Notes: generated by a model from the sequence alone, not told the origin. 64,000 nucleotides of DNA from an uncultured Veillonellaceae bacterium (GCA_902801565.1 CADCIX010000003.1:24459-88458); one strand, 5' to 3'. Counted from the stretch's first letter, positions 44,014-53,863 are shown. Numbers and translations are program-made.

Positions 44014-45042
44014 TCACATCACAAACATGACCTTGCAGTACATCTCCCTGCGCTCGTGCATAAGGGAAAAAGCTTCCTTATGCTCTGCTAAGGAAAATCT
44101 ATGGGTGATGAGGCTCTTCAACTCCAGCCGCTTGTCCTGCATGGCCTGTACAGCCTCCCGCCAGTCATTCTCCCGGCTGCCGAAGCTGCTGTTCCACGTG
44201 CCAACAAGGGTCAGTTCCTTCCTAAGTATCTTCCAGTAAGTATCCTGGGACAGGCTCATGCCGCCAAGGGGATTGCCCAGACATACCACCCTGCCGCCGA
44301 CTTTGGCAAGGCTAATGCACTCTGCCCAAGGCTCAGGTGCCCCTGTGCCCTCGATGCAGGCATCAGCGCCCAGGCCGCTGGTTACTTCCTCTACAAACTT
44401 GCCCAGACCATCCTTTTCCGCATTAACTGCCAAGGAAAATCCCATTTTCTTGGCAAACTCCACCTTGTCATCTGTCCTGGCTGCCAGGATAATCTTCTTC
44501 ACACCTTCCGCCTTCGCCCACTGGGCCAATATCAAGCCAATGGTGCCAATGCCGTAAATCAGTAATGTGTCTCCCTGTCCCACGCCGCTCTTGCGGAAAG
44601 TATGGAGAGCCACCGCCGCCGGTTCACTCATGGCGGCTTCTTCATATGTTACCTCTTTCGGCAAAAGGCAAAGATTCTCCTGCTTCACGGCCAAATATTC
44701 TGCCATAGCCCCATCCCGGCGGGAGCCGTAGTAGTCGTAGCTTGAGCAGCGGGCATACTGCTCCTCCCGGCAGGCCGGGCACTTGCCACAGGGAAGCAGG
44801 GGAAACACAGAAGCACCGCGCCCCACCAGGGCACTATCCTCCGCCTCCACTATCTCCCCGGCAAATTCATGGCCGATAATAGTAGGAAAATGATAAGTCC
44901 CCTTGGTGAACACTCTGGGTATATCGCTGCCGCAGATGCCCACAGCCTTGATTTTCAGCAGCACCTCTCCCATCTGACGCTCTGGGCAGGGAACCTCCTC
45001 ATAGCGCAAGTCCCCCACGCCGTGCAGATTCAATGCCATCAT
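44014..45042 (-). CDS. Zinc alcohol dehydrogenase family, probable ribulose-5-phosphate reductase (TarJ-like)
   Basis: A 342-residue medium-chain dehydrogenase. The catalytic zinc site is AVGICGSDIPR and GHEFAG, the structural zinc cysteines are in LPCGKCPACREEQYARC, and GIGTIGLILAQWAK is the NAD(P) fold. Sugar-alcohol phosphate dehydrogenases look alike, but the gene overlaps a TarI-like cytidylyltransferase by 4 bases, which points to reduction of ribulose 5-phosphate to ribitol 5-phosphate. Galactitol-1-phosphate dehydrogenase is the alternative by sequence alone. Confidence 0.75.
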   Translation of the reverse strand: MMALNLHGVGDLRYEEVPCPERQMGEVLLKIKAVGICGSDIPRVFTKGTYHFPTIIGHEFAGEIVEAEDSALVGRGASVFPLLPCGKCPACREEQYARCSSYDYYGSRRDGAMAEYLAVKQENLCLLPKEVTYEEAAMSEPAAVALHTFRKSGVGQGDTLLIYGIGTIGLILAQWAKAEGVKKIILAARTDDKVEFAKKMGFSLAVNAEKDGLGKFVEEVTSGLGADACIEGTGAPEPWAECISLAKVGGRVVCLGNPLGGMSLSQDTYWKILRKELTLVGTWNSSFGSRENDWREAVQAMQDKRLELKSLITHRFSLAEHKEAFSLMHERREMYCKVMFVM

Positions 45043-45743
45043 TTCAGCCACTCATCCCTTTCCGTTGCCAGCAGGGCCTTGAAGAGGTCTATGTCCTCGG
45101 TACGAGTCAGCTTGATATTCCTCTCGCTGCCCTTGGCAAAGTAAATCTGCCAGCCCAGAGCCACCTGCAAGGCAGAGATGGAATCTATCTCCACCCCCTG
45201 CTCCGCAGCTCTCTTATACATCTCCCGCATGCGCCTGCCGGACACGCACTCAGGAGTCTGCCCCCGCACCAGGCCAGCCCGCTCCACCACCTGTCCCGTA
45301 GCTTCCGGGGACTGGCGCAGGTACATGGTATCTGCACAGTCCAGCACCGTCATGGCGTTGTCATGTTCCTTGCATACCCTGATCATATCCGAGATAGAGT
45401 CTGTCGCCACCAAAGGACGCACCGCATCATGGACAATCAGCACATCGTCATCAGCCACCTCACCAAGAGCCATCATGCCTGCTTTGGTGGAAAGGAAGCG
45501 GGTAGCCCCCCCGGAGACAATGCCTCGAAGCTTGGAGATATTGAACTGCTCCGCATAGCCAGAGAGCACCACTTCCCAGCCTTTGATGCATACTGCCTGT
45601 ATGGCATCCACCTCAGGGTGCTTCTCCAATGCCAGCATTGTATAGATAATCACAGGTATATTATTCACATGGATGAACTGCTTGGGGATATCCTGCCCCA
45701 TGCGGCTCCCCATGCCGCCTGCCAAAAGCACAACGATATTCAT
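45039..45743 (-). CDS. IspD/TarI-family cytidylyltransferase, probable ribitol-5-phosphate type
   Basis: A 234-residue nucleotidyltransferase. VVLLAGGMGSRMGQDIPKQF is the CTP-binding start, IVHDAVRPLV the central motif and NIKLTRTEDIDLFKALL the C-terminal one. TarI/Bcs1 and IspD share these. A role with the adjacent dehydrogenase and epimerase (CDP-ribitol) is more likely than a second isoprenoid enzyme, because the three genes overlap each other. CDP-xylitol or another CDP-alditol cannot be ruled out. Confidence 0.8.
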   Translation of the reverse strand: MNIVVLLAGGMGSRMGQDIPKQFIHVNNIPVIIYTMLALEKHPEVDAIQAVCIKGWEVVLSGYAEQFNISKLRGIVSGGATRFLSTKAGMMALGEVADDDVLIVHDAVRPLVATDSISDMIRVCKEHDNAMTVLDCADTMYLRQSPEATGQVVERAGLVRGQTPECVSGRRMREMYKRAAEQGVEIDSISALQVALGWQIYFAKGSERNIKLTRTEDIDLFKALLATERDEWLK

Positions 45744-46405
45744 CAAAACCTCAACTCCCGGATTGCCTTCAGAGTATCGCCATAGGGACGGGGCTGGCCA
45801 AAAAGCAGGGTAGTGCCAAGCACGAACCCCTTCACCCCCATCGGCGCGAACGTCTTGATCTTGTCCGCCCCGCAGGCCCCATCCCAATAAAGCTCGAATT
45901 TCATCTCATCCTTCACGGACAGCAGTTTCTCGATCTTCTTCCCCACATAGGGCAGGAACATCTGGCCCGCATTGCCGGGATTCACCGCCATCACCAGAAT
46001 GCGCTTCACAATCCGCAGCATCTCATGGACCGTCTCGAAACTGGTACCCGGATTGATGGCGATTCCCGGGATAATGCCTGCATTGATAATCTTCTGCAGG
46101 GTCGTGGAGGGATGGTACTCCGCCTCCGGATGGATATAGATGGTATCCCCGACCCGCAGGTTCTTGATAAAAATCTCAATGGTATTGCTGGGATGCTCCA
46201 CCATCAGATGCACATCCAGAGGCTTGGAGGTGAGGGAACGGATGCACCGCAGGTCATTCAGCGACATGGCGTAATTCGGAACATACCGCCCGTCCATGAT
46301 ATCTATATGGAAAGAATCTATCCCTCCCGCGTCCAACGCCTCTACTTCCTTGCGCAAATTGCTGTAGTCTGCGCACATCATGGAGGCCATTAATTGAAAA
46401 CTCAT
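45743..46405 (-). CDS. Ribulose-phosphate 3-epimerase family protein
   Basis: A 220-residue TIM-barrel epimerase. SMMCADYSNL, DIMDGRYVPNYA and HLMVEHPSN supply metal-site residues, and VNPGNAGQMFLP is the phosphate loop (VxPGxxGQ). It would interconvert xylulose and ribulose 5-phosphate, or a 6-carbon analogue, ahead of the reductase and cytidylyltransferase. The stop overlaps the next start (TGATG). The ATG at 46405 gives a normal family length; an ATG at 46450 is possible. Confidence 0.82.
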   Translation of the reverse strand: MSFQLMASMMCADYSNLRKEVEALDAGGIDSFHIDIMDGRYVPNYAMSLNDLRCIRSLTSKPLDVHLMVEHPSNTIEIFIKNLRVGDTIYIHPEAEYHPSTTLQKIINAGIIPGIAINPGTSFETVHEMLRIVKRILVMAVNPGNAGQMFLPYVGKKIEKLLSVKDEMKFELYWDGACGADKIKTFAPMGVKGFVLGTTLLFGQPRPYGDTLKAIRELRF

Positions 46406-46449
46406 ATATAAATCAGTCCCTTCTTCACAATTAAAACGTTGTATTCTCA

Positions 46450-46479
46450 TTGACTTAATAATGATTTGTAATGTAAAAT
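46450..46479 (+). promoter_or_regulatory. Promoter of the DinJ/YafQ pair
   Basis: TTGACT (46450-46455), an 18-base spacer and TAAAAT (46474-46479), 21 bases before the antitoxin ATG, which has AAAGGAGGG upstream. Confidence 0.6.
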
Positions 46480-46500
46480 ATAGACAAAGGAGGGATTTTC

Positions 46501-46770
46501 ATGTCTACAGCTACAATTCAGGTACGCATGGATTCAGCACTTAAACAAGAAACCGAAGCTGCCCTTAAGAGTATGGGCCTTAGCATGTCCACCGCCATAC
46601 ATCTTTTCTGCAGACAAGTGGTGAATCAAGGACGCATTCCCTTTGAGATAGTGGCTCCGAACCTCCCAAATGCTGCCACTCGCAAAGCCATGGATGACAC
46701 CCTGGCCGGGAAAAATCTCAGCCGCACCTTTGATAGTGTTGACGAAATGTGGGATGACCTGAATGCTTAA
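46501..46770 (+). CDS. RelB/DinJ-family antitoxin
   Basis: An 89-residue protein with an N-terminal ribbon-helix-helix (TATIQVRMDSALKQETEAAL, then GLSMSTAIHLFCRQVV) that would bind its own promoter, and a C-terminal toxin-binding tail (RTFDSVDEMWDDLNA). It overlaps the toxin gene by 8 bases, the usual arrangement for type II pairs. Confidence 0.92.
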   Translation: MSTATIQVRMDSALKQETEAALKSMGLSMSTAIHLFCRQVVNQGRIPFEIVAPNLPNAATRKAMDDTLAGKNLSRTFDSVDEMWDDLNA

Positions 46771-47041
46771 GCTACGTTATTCCAAACAGTTCAAGAAAGA
46801 CTTTAAGCTGTCACAAAAACGTGGTCTTCCCATGCAAAAGCTGAAGGCTCTCTTAGGAAAACTGGCAAACAACGAACCGTTGGAGGAAAAATACCGTGAC
46901 CATCCTCTGATTGGCACCTACGCATCATTCCGAGAATGCCACATAGAACCTGACTGGCTGCTAATCTATAAAATCGACCACGATGAGCTTGTACTCATTG
47001 CTCAGAGAACTGGAACACATAGTGATTTGTTTGGAAAATGA
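46763..47041 (+). CDS. YafQ-family mRNA interferase toxin
   Basis: A 92-residue RelE-fold ribonuclease that cuts mRNA on the ribosome. MLKLRYSKQFKKDFKLSQKR is the basic N-terminus, and the YafQ catalytic residues are visible in DHPLIG, ECHIEPDWLLIYKI and the terminal RTGTHSDLF with the key His. All active-site positions appear intact, so the pair is probably functional. Confidence 0.92.
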   Translation: MLKLRYSKQFKKDFKLSQKRGLPMQKLKALLGKLANNEPLEEKYRDHPLIGTYASFRECHIEPDWLLIYKIDHDELVLIAQRTGTHSDLFGK

Positions 47042-47046
47042 TGTTT

Positions 47047-47070
47047 GCCCGCCATTCGGCGGGCTATTTT
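47047..47070 (+). terminator. Terminator after the toxin gene
   Basis: GCCCGCC and GGCGGGC form a seven-pair GC stem with loop ATTC followed by TATTTT, six bases after the toxin stop. Confidence 0.85.
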
Positions 47071-47085
47071 CATATCAAATACTTA

Positions 47086-48024
47086 TCAGGTCATGCACAC
47101 CTGCTCAAAATAGGCAATAGTTTTCTTCAACCCTTCCTCCAAAGCCACCTTCGGCTCCCAGTCAAGTTCCTTTTTTGCCAAATCTATCACGGGTTTACGC
47201 TGGGTAGGATCATCCTGCGGCAAAGGCTTATAAACTATCTTGGACTTGCTGCCGGTAAGTGCCAGCACTTTCTCTGCCAGTTCCAGCATGGTGAATTCGC
47301 CTGGATTGCCCAGATTCACCGGGCCGGTGAAACCGTCCCGGCTGTTCATCATGCGCACCATGCCTTCTACCAAGTCATCTACATAGCAGAAGCTCCTGGT
47401 CTGCCTGCCGTCACCGTAAATAGTAATGTCTTCCCCTTTCAGCGCCTGCACAATGAAGTTTGACACCACCCGGCCGTCATCTGGATTCATATTAGGTCCA
47501 TAGGTATTGAAGATGCGGATAACCTTGATATCCACCCCGTTCTGCCTATGGTAATCGAAAAACAGGGTTTCCGCCGCCCGTTTGCCCTCGTCATAGCAGG
47601 AGCGGATGCCGATAGGATTCACATTGCCCCAATATCCTTCCGGCTGAGGGTGAACGTGGGGATTGCCATACACCTCACTGGTAGAAGCCTGCAGTATCCT
47701 GCCGCGCACTCTTTTGGCCAGGCCCAGCATATTGATAGCCCCCAGTACGGAGGTTTTCATGGTCTTGACTGGGTTGTACTGATAATGCACCGGAGAGGCG
47801 GGGCAGGCCAGATTGTAAATCTGGTCCACTTCCACCAAAAGCTCCTTGGTCACATCGTGGCGCATGAATTCAAATCTATTATTCTCCAGCAGAGCCTCAA
47901 TATTTTTCTTGCTGCCAGTGAAAAGATTGTCCGCACAGATAACCTCATTGCCCTCATCAATCAGTCTCTTGCAAAGATGGGAGCCAATGAAGCCTGCCCC
48001 GCCGGTCACTAAAATCCTTTTCAT
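47086..48024 (-). CDS. UDP-glucuronate decarboxylase (UDP-xylose synthase)
   Basis: A 312-residue extended [17 protein letters not shown] binds [23 protein letters not shown] is the signature of UDP-xylose synthases, and [13 protein letters not shown] holds the YxxxK active site (Tyr-Asp-Glu-Gly-Lys). [20 protein letters not shown] is also typical. It makes UDP-xylose from UDP-glucuronate supplied by the adjacent dehydrogenase, whose gene it overlaps by 4 bases. Confidence 0.92.
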   Translation of the reverse strand: MKRILVTGGAGFIGSHLCKRLIDEGNEVICADNLFTGSKKNIEALLENNRFEFMRHDVTKELLVEVDQIYNLACPASPVHYQYNPVKTMKTSVLGAINMLGLAKRVRGRILQASTSEVYGNPHVHPQPEGYWGNVNPIGIRSCYDEGKRAAETLFFDYHRQNGVDIKVIRIFNTYGPNMNPDDGRVVSNFIVQALKGEDITIYGDGRQTRSFCYVDDLVEGMVRMMNSRDGFTGPVNLGNPGEFTMLELAEKVLALTGSKSKIVYKPLPQDDPTQRKPVIDLAKKELDWEPKVALEEGLKKTIAYFEQVCMT

Positions 48025-49373
48025 CTTGCTGCCTCCTTAATCTGCAGAGGACGAACCCCGATCTGGAAGTATTCCAAGCCATAATCCCTAACCCGCTTGG
48101 CATCATACTGATTCCTTCCGTCAAAGATAACAGGAGTCTTCAAAAGGCGCCTTATTTCATAAAAATCAGGGCTGCGGAATTCCTTCCACTCGGTAATCAG
48201 GATCAGAGCATCTGCCTCATGGAGGGCTTCATACTTGCTGTCCACATAGGATACATTTTCATTATCTTTCAGATAGCATTCCTTGGCCTCTTTCCTAGCC
48301 TTGGGGTCATAGGCAACTATCTTTGCCCCGGCTTCTGTCAAGGCGTTGATGATAGTTATGGCAGCAGACTCTCTCATATCGTCCGTATCAGGCTTGAAGG
48401 CCAGTCCCCAGACGGCAAAGGTAAGTCCTTCCAGATTGCTGCCGAAGCGTCTTTTCACCTTGCCCACCACTACCTGCTTCTGGGCATGGTTTACATCTTC
48501 CACGGACTGCAGCAGCTTTGACTCATAGCCATACTGTCCCGCCGTCTTGATGATCGCCTGCACATCCTTCGGGAAGCAGCTGCCGCCATAACCGCAGCCA
48601 GGATAGATAAAGGAAAAACCAATGCGCTTGTCACTGCCTATGCCGCGGCGCACTTTGTTCACATCTGCACCTACCCGCTCGCAGATGTTGGATATCTCAT
48701 TCATAAAGGATATTTTGGTTGCCAGCATGGAATTAGCCGCATACTTGGTCATTTCAGCAGAAGGAATATCCATGATTATGAGATTTTCATTGTTCATGAA
48801 GTAAGGTTTGTAAAGCTCCCTCATGGCAGCCTCTGCCCTATCATTATCTACACCAATAACTACCCTGTCAGGCTTCATGCAATCTGAAATGGCACTGCCC
48901 TCCTTCAGGAACTCCGGGTTGGATATCACATCAAAAGTCAGATTACACTCCCTTGCATCTAATTCTGCCTGTATGGTCTTCCTCACTTTTTCTGCCGTTC
49001 CCACGGGAACAGTAGACTTGTCTACCACATACATGTGACGCTTCATATAGGTGCCGATGCTTTTGGCCACAGCCAGTACATACTGCAAATCTGCTGAACC
49101 ATCTTCTCCCGGAGGTGTGCCAACCGCGATAAAGGCAATTTCTGTGGTTTCAAGAGCTTCGCGTATATCGGTGGTGAAATTAAGACTGCCAGACTCATGA
49201 TTACGCTCCACCATTTCCTTCAGGCCTGGTTCATAAATGGGAATAATGCCGTTTTTCAGCTTTTCTATCTTCTCTTCATTGACATCTACGCACCAAACAC
49301 GGTTTCCCATCTCTGCAAAGCAGGTACCTGTCACCAGCCCCACATATCCTGTTCCAATCACTGCTACTTTCAT
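48021..49373 (-). CDS. ugd: UDP-glucose 6-dehydrogenase
   Basis: A 450-residue enzyme oxidising UDP-glucose to UDP-glucuronate. [20 protein letters not shown] is the NAD domain, [11 protein letters not shown] and [13 protein letters not shown] the catalytic region with the active-site Cys. Length is normal. The product can serve directly in a surface glycan or feed the decarboxylase encoded next. Confidence 0.95.
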   Translation of the reverse strand: MKVAVIGTGYVGLVTGTCFAEMGNRVWCVDVNEEKIEKLKNGIIPIYEPGLKEMVERNHESGSLNFTTDIREALETTEIAFIAVGTPPGEDGSADLQYVLAVAKSIGTYMKRHMYVVDKSTVPVGTAEKVRKTIQAELDARECNLTFDVISNPEFLKEGSAISDCMKPDRVVIGVDNDRAEAAMRELYKPYFMNNENLIIMDIPSAEMTKYAANSMLATKISFMNEISNICERVGADVNKVRRGIGSDKRIGFSFIYPGCGYGGSCFPKDVQAIIKTAGQYGYESKLLQSVEDVNHAQKQVVVGKVKRRFGSNLEGLTFAVWGLAFKPDTDDMRESAAITIINALTEAGAKIVAYDPKARKEAKECYLKDNENVSYVDSKYEALHEADALILITEWKEFRSPDFYEIRRLLKTPVIFDGRNQYDAKRVRDYGLEYFQIGVRPLQIKEAAR

Positions 49374-49389
49374 GTCCAGTCCTCCAAAA

Positions 49390-50676
49390 TCACATCAAAA
49401 ATTTATAGTCGGCCGCAGCCATCCTTAGCCCCTTGCGCTTTTTTAAGAAATAGTACGAAGTCAGAAGCTCTGCTGCATATGCTATATGTCTGTCACCCTC
49501 ATGACCGTAGCCTGTCTTTTTGTCTTCTTCCAGCATCCCCAGCAGGATGGGAAAGATCCACTGACAGTAGTCATCATAGATTTCATTTCTTGCCACCACC
49601 ATGTTATTGGGACAGTAAAAAAATTCCCCAAGGTAATCCCTAAAGCCGCTGCTGTCAGCCGAATGATTATTTTCCAATACCGTGAAAATACTCTCGAATA
49701 CTGGCGGCTTCACAGGCGTCTCCGCCAGGAACATTTCCTTTATCCCTCCAGGTACATACCTTGGCATCGTAAGGAGCACATCAATCTCCCTATCCCGAAG
49801 TGCCAGTATGTCTTCATTCCTGAGTATGAAATGCCGTCTGTAGTGACAAAGCCCCTTATACAAACCAGCAGGAGCCATTTTCCAAATCCAATGCACACCA
49901 GTCATTTCAGCCAGCAAGGGATTCAGCTGTGAGACATTTCCCTCATAAGCATCATCTCGAAAGGAAGTCTCTTCTCTCTGCCCCTGTGCTCCAACCAGCA
50001 GAGGTCTTATCCAAGGGCTGTAGCAGGATTTTTTTACCAGGTCCGACTGGGGCGGACCATAGGCCATATAAATCTGCATGATTTTATCTGAGGTGCCCTT
50101 GGGAAGGCTTCCCTCTTCATACAGCTCACAGAGAGGCTGTAAATGCCCCAGCTGCCGTTGGTAAAGTGCCATAGGTGCTTCAAGGCGCACATGTTCCCTT
50201 AGCTTTCCCAGACCCAAATGAAACAAGGTAGGAAATTTGAACTGCACCCTATTGTCCTTGCTATACACATCCAGCCAGGTTGGATCGTTATCTGATTCTC
50301 TAAGGTCCAGTCCCTCAGCTGATAATGCCTTTATCAGCGCCCGTCCCTTCAGCTGCGACAACTCTTCCAGTCCCACAGCCTCAATATCTGCAAAATCCAG
50401 TTCAGCCAGTTTCTCTCTTACCGCAGTATGAAATTTCAACGACATGGCAATAACCACCAAAGTGTCCTTGGCCTGTCCTGAGTATTCATGGATTTCCCTC
50501 ACAGGCAGTCCTTCAAGCAATGACGGATTGTCTTGCCTGCATGTCACAGCAAAGCCCAGCAAGCGCTCCTTCATGCCCAGGGACGTAAGATATCTGCAGC
50601 ATTCAATTGCTACCAGATGTGCTCCATAAATCAGGATATACCTGCTGTCATATCGCTGCCAGTCAATCTCTTTCAT
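49390..50676 (-). CDS. DUF4422 glycosyltransferase with N-terminal Rossmann-like domain
   Basis: A 428-residue protein. Residues 5-115 are a Rossmann-type domain (YILIYGAHLVAIECCRYLTS near the start, then DTLVVIAMSLKFHTAV). The C-terminal part is a DUF4422 domain: GVHWIWKM, HYRRHFILRNED and FFYCPNNMVVARNEIYDDY, the pattern of GT-A-like capsular transferases. ATG at 50676 is set by GAAGGA. The N-terminal domain recurs in six other proteins of this cluster. Donor and acceptor are unknown. Confidence 0.78.
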   Translation of the reverse strand: MKEIDWQRYDSRYILIYGAHLVAIECCRYLTSLGMKERLLGFAVTCRQDNPSLLEGLPVREIHEYSGQAKDTLVVIAMSLKFHTAVREKLAELDFADIEAVGLEELSQLKGRALIKALSAEGLDLRESDNDPTWLDVYSKDNRVQFKFPTLFHLGLGKLREHVRLEAPMALYQRQLGHLQPLCELYEEGSLPKGTSDKIMQIYMAYGPPQSDLVKKSCYSPWIRPLLVGAQGQREETSFRDDAYEGNVSQLNPLLAEMTGVHWIWKMAPAGLYKGLCHYRRHFILRNEDILALRDREIDVLLTMPRYVPGGIKEMFLAETPVKPPVFESIFTVLENNHSADSSGFRDYLGEFFYCPNNMVVARNEIYDDYCQWIFPILLGMLEEDKKTGYGHEGDRHIAYAAELLTSYYFLKKRKGLRMAAADYKFLM

Positions 50677-51766
50677 GGTCTGCATCCTTCAGTGCCATAG
50701 CAATGACCTTGTCCATATCCATATAGCGGTAGGTACCCAGCCGTCCGCCAAAAGTTACGCCAGACTCACTATCTGCCAAAGCGCAATACTTCTGATAAAC
50801 TGCCGTGTTAGCCTCGTCATTGACTGGATAATAAGGCTCATCCCCCTGCTTCCATTCGCAGGAATACTCCCTGGTTATCACCGTCTTATCTGGGCTGCCC
50901 TTGCCGAACTCGAAATGCTTGTGCTCTACTATCCTCGTATAGGGAGTCTCTGCATCCGTGAAGTTCATGCCGGCTGCGCCCTGGTAATTATCTACTTCCA
51001 GCACTTCCGTCTCGAAACGCAGGCTCCTGTACTGCAGGGCACCGCATCCATAACCGAAATATTCATCAATGGGACCGGTATATACCACCCGCTTGGCGAT
51101 TCCTCTGAGTTCAGCCCGGTGCTCAAGATAGTCTGTCTTCAGTCTGACCTCTATGCCCTCCAGCATCTTCTCTACCATGGCGGTGTATCCACCCATGGGT
51201 ATGCCCTGATGTGGGTGGTTGAAATAATTGTTGTCAAAGGTGAAGCGAACGGGCAGCCTCTTGATGATAAATGCGGGAAGCTCCGTGCAGGCTCTGCCCC
51301 ACTGTTTCTGGGTGTAGCCCTTGATAAGCTTTTCGTAAATATCCCGCCCCACCAGCGAGATAGCCTGTTCCTCAAGATTTTTAGGATTAGTAATACCAGC
51401 CTCTGCAACCTGCTTTTCTATCACAGCCTTTGCCTCCTGCGGAGTTGTTATCCCCCACATCTTAGCGAAAGTGTTCATATTGAAAGGCAGATTATAAAGC
51501 TCCCCATGGTAATTAGCCACCGGAGAATAGACAAAGTGATTAAAACAGGCGAAACGGTTCACATAGGCCCACACTTCCTCAAGGTCCGTATGGAAGATAT
51601 GGGGGCCATACTGATGTACCTGGATGCCCTCAATTTCCTTGGAATAGATATTACCGGCTATGTGACCACGCCGATCTATGACCAGCACAGATTTACCCCT
51701 GTCCTTCATCTGCCTGGCAAAGACAGTGCCATAGAGGCCAGCGCCTACTATCAAATAATCATACAT
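50663..51766 (-). CDS. glf: UDP-galactopyranose mutase
   Basis: A 367-residue flavoenzyme. YDYLIVGAGLYGTVFARQ is the FAD-binding start, YGPHIFHTDLEEVW and KGYTQKQWGRACTEL the conserved Glf regions, and GGRLGTYRYMDMDKVI the C-terminal FAD/substrate motif. It converts UDP-galactopyranose to UDP-galactofuranose, so the surface polymer very likely contains Galf. ATG at 51766 follows AGGGAG. It overlaps the DUF4422 gene by 14 bases. Confidence 0.96.
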   Translation of the reverse strand: MYDYLIVGAGLYGTVFARQMKDRGKSVLVIDRRGHIAGNIYSKEIEGIQVHQYGPHIFHTDLEEVWAYVNRFACFNHFVYSPVANYHGELYNLPFNMNTFAKMWGITTPQEAKAVIEKQVAEAGITNPKNLEEQAISLVGRDIYEKLIKGYTQKQWGRACTELPAFIIKRLPVRFTFDNNYFNHPHQGIPMGGYTAMVEKMLEGIEVRLKTDYLEHRAELRGIAKRVVYTGPIDEYFGYGCGALQYRSLRFETEVLEVDNYQGAAGMNFTDAETPYTRIVEHKHFEFGKGSPDKTVITREYSCEWKQGDEPYYPVNDEANTAVYQKYCALADSESGVTFGGRLGTYRYMDMDKVIAMALKDADHERD

Positions 51767-51768
51767 AA

Positions 51769-52743
51769 TCAATACTCCCTATTTTCATGCCAGTTCCAGG
51801 CGTGTTTCACGATGGTGTCAATATCCGCATACTTTGGCTTCCATCCCAGTATTTTCATGGCTTTCTCGGAACTTCCCACCAGCCGCTCCGGGTCTCCTGG
51901 CCTACGGGGTGCCATAACGACCTTGAAGTCGCGCCCGGTCACACGCTTCACTGACTCCACCACTTCCATCACAGAGGTGCCCAAGGCATTGCCCAGATTG
52001 AAGAAGTCGCTTTCCTTCCCCGCCTCCAAATGGTGCAGAGCCAGGAGATGTGCGCTGGCCAGATCCGACACATGGATATAGTCACGGATACAACTACCAT
52101 CCAAGGTATTGTAGTCCGTACCAAAGACTTTAATATCAGGCCGCTGTCCTCCAGCGGCATCCAGCACCAACGGAATGATATGTGTCTCAGGATCATGGCT
52201 CTCCCCAATCTCCCCCTCCGGGTCACAGCCTGCCGCATTGAAATAGCGAAGCACCACATACTCCAGCCCATAAGCCGCATGATAGTCCCTAAAAATCCGC
52301 TCCATCATCAGCTTAGTAGCACCGTAGGGATTGATGGGATGCTGGGGCATATCCTCTGTGATGGGCACCCGTTCCGGCTCCCCATAAGTAGCACAAGTAG
52401 AAGAAAAGATAATCTTATTACAACCATGCTTCCTCATGACCTGCAGCAGATTCAAAGTATTGACCACGTTGTTGTAGTAGTATTTCTCTGGCTCCTTCAC
52501 AGACTCACCCACATAGGCATAGGCAGCAAAGTGAAAAACTGCCTCGATGTCATAAGCACTGAAGACCTGCTCTAAATCCTCAAGATTCGCCAAGTCGCCC
52601 TGTACAAAGGCGCCCCATTTCACGGCCTCCCTATGACCATAGACAAGGTTGTCAAAGACAACAGTCTCATAGCCTTCCTTATTAAGTTCCTTATTGATAT
52701 GGGAGCCGATATACCCGGCCCCGCCACAAACAAGAATTGCCAT
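51769..52743 (-). CDS. galE: UDP-glucose 4-epimerase
   Basis: A 324-residue SDR. MAILVCGGAGYIGSHINKEL binds NAD, FSSTCATYGEPERVP and NPYGATKLMMERI carry the Ser/Thr and YxxxK residues, and RYFNAAGCDPEGEIGESHDP is the GalE signature. It supplies UDP-galactose to the mutase encoded next. ATG at 52743 follows GGAGG. Confidence 0.96.
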   Translation of the reverse strand: MAILVCGGAGYIGSHINKELNKEGYETVVFDNLVYGHREAVKWGAFVQGDLANLEDLEQVFSAYDIEAVFHFAAYAYVGESVKEPEKYYYNNVVNTLNLLQVMRKHGCNKIIFSSTCATYGEPERVPITEDMPQHPINPYGATKLMMERIFRDYHAAYGLEYVVLRYFNAAGCDPEGEIGESHDPETHIIPLVLDAAGGQRPDIKVFGTDYNTLDGSCIRDYIHVSDLASAHLLALHHLEAGKESDFFNLGNALGTSVMEVVESVKRVTGRDFKVVMAPRRPGDPERLVGSSEKAMKILGWKPKYADIDTIVKHAWNWHENREY

Positions 52744-52759
52744 CCAAAATCCTCCAAAC

Positions 52760-53863
52760 TTAAGTGTATAAAAGTCTGCCTGTGTGATAGATCTTAAGAT
52801 CATGCTGATGGTACATGAAATACAATGTGGTCAAGCTCTCGCTCATATAGGCCGTATAGCGGTCAGCCCTGTCCTTCCCCTTCGGCTCAGACCTCTCTTC
52901 GATAGCATCAAGGATGGGAAACAACCAAGCACAGTAATCTGCAAAAACAGATTTCTTGGCTATCATGATGTTGTAGTTGTAGAAATACGGCTGGGCGAAA
53001 ATCTCATCAAACCTGGCATCATACTCAGGATGCAAATCCCGAAGCACCTGGCGCATCACCAGCCAGTCCTCTTCACGCACATACCAGGTATGATGGATAA
53101 GGGCACTGGGGTAATGAATCATGGGAAATGGCAGCACCACATCCACATCATTGTCCTTCATCCGCCGCAAGTCATCATCACTCATGTCCAGAAACCTGCG
53201 GTAGTGATAGACTCCTACATACTCGTCATCTGTATCTAATCTGTTCCTCCAAATCCAATAATGGGCAGTCATCTCACAACGATTAGGATTTTTAGCTGAG
53301 ATATTATCGCCAGTGTCATCGTAGAAGTCGGCCTGACCGGATACATCCATGCCAAAAGCGCTGGCATCATGGCATCCTAAGTAAAGATACTTTAAATATG
53401 AAGGAACATTAGGAGGATTCTCTAATGACTTATCTCTGTAAAACTTAGCTGCATACACAGAAACTTTGTCCCATAACACCTCCACCTCAGTCACAGGCAA
53501 CTCATGGATAGATGGGAAATATCCCATCTTCCGATAATATTGTTCCATGATATCCGCTTCACAATATGAATCCACCATGACCAAATTATGAAAGCCTTTG
53601 CCTAATATCAACTTACATACCTCATTATGGATTACTTGTGGAACAGCAACATATATAATTGTATTGTCCATTTCTTTCTCGCTTGTTTTCGAAGCAAGAC
53701 TATCCAATGAAACTACAGGCAATTCATTAATATATTTCAGATTTACTTCCAAATTTGACACTATAAATCCAACTATATCCAAGTCAGTTCTTAATGCAGT
53801 AAGTGCCTTATATAGCCCCACTGCCATTGCTCTAGCGCCAAAAATATAATATCTCTTGTCCAT
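52760..53863 (-). CDS. DUF4422 glycosyltransferase with N-terminal Rossmann-like domain, second copy
   Basis: A 367-residue protein with the same layout as the product of 49390-50676. The N-terminal domain reads YYIFGARAMAVGLYKALTAL, then NTIIYVAVPQVIHNEVCKLI; the DUF4422 part has EMTAHYWIWRN, GVYHYRRFLDMSDDDLR and YFYNYNIMIAKKSVFADYC. It presumably adds a galactose or Galf in the same polymer. From its upstream edge onward the DNA becomes markedly AT-rich. Confidence 0.78.
   Translation of the reverse strand: MDKRYYIFGARAMAVGLYKALTALRTDLDIVGFIVSNLEVNLKYINELPVVSLDSLASKTSEKEMDNTIIYVAVPQVIHNEVCKLILGKGFHNLVMVDSYCEADIMEQYYRKMGYFPSIHELPVTEVEVLWDKVSVYAAKFYRDKSLENPPNVPSYLKYLYLGCHDASAFGMDVSGQADFYDDTGDNISAKNPNRCEMTAHYWIWRNRLDTDDEYVGVYHYRRFLDMSDDDLRRMKDNDVDVVLPFPMIHYPSALIHHTWYVREEDWLVMRQVLRDLHPEYDARFDEIFAQPYFYNYNIMIAKKSVFADYCAWLFPILDAIEERSEPKGKDRADRYTAYMSESLTTLYFMYHQHDLKIYHTGRLLYT

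Noticed and set aside
45039..45743. Housekeeping IspD of the isoprenoid pathway
   Set aside because: Sequence alone allows it, but overlap with an epimerase and a zinc dehydrogenase in a glycan cluster favours a ribitol-phosphate enzyme.
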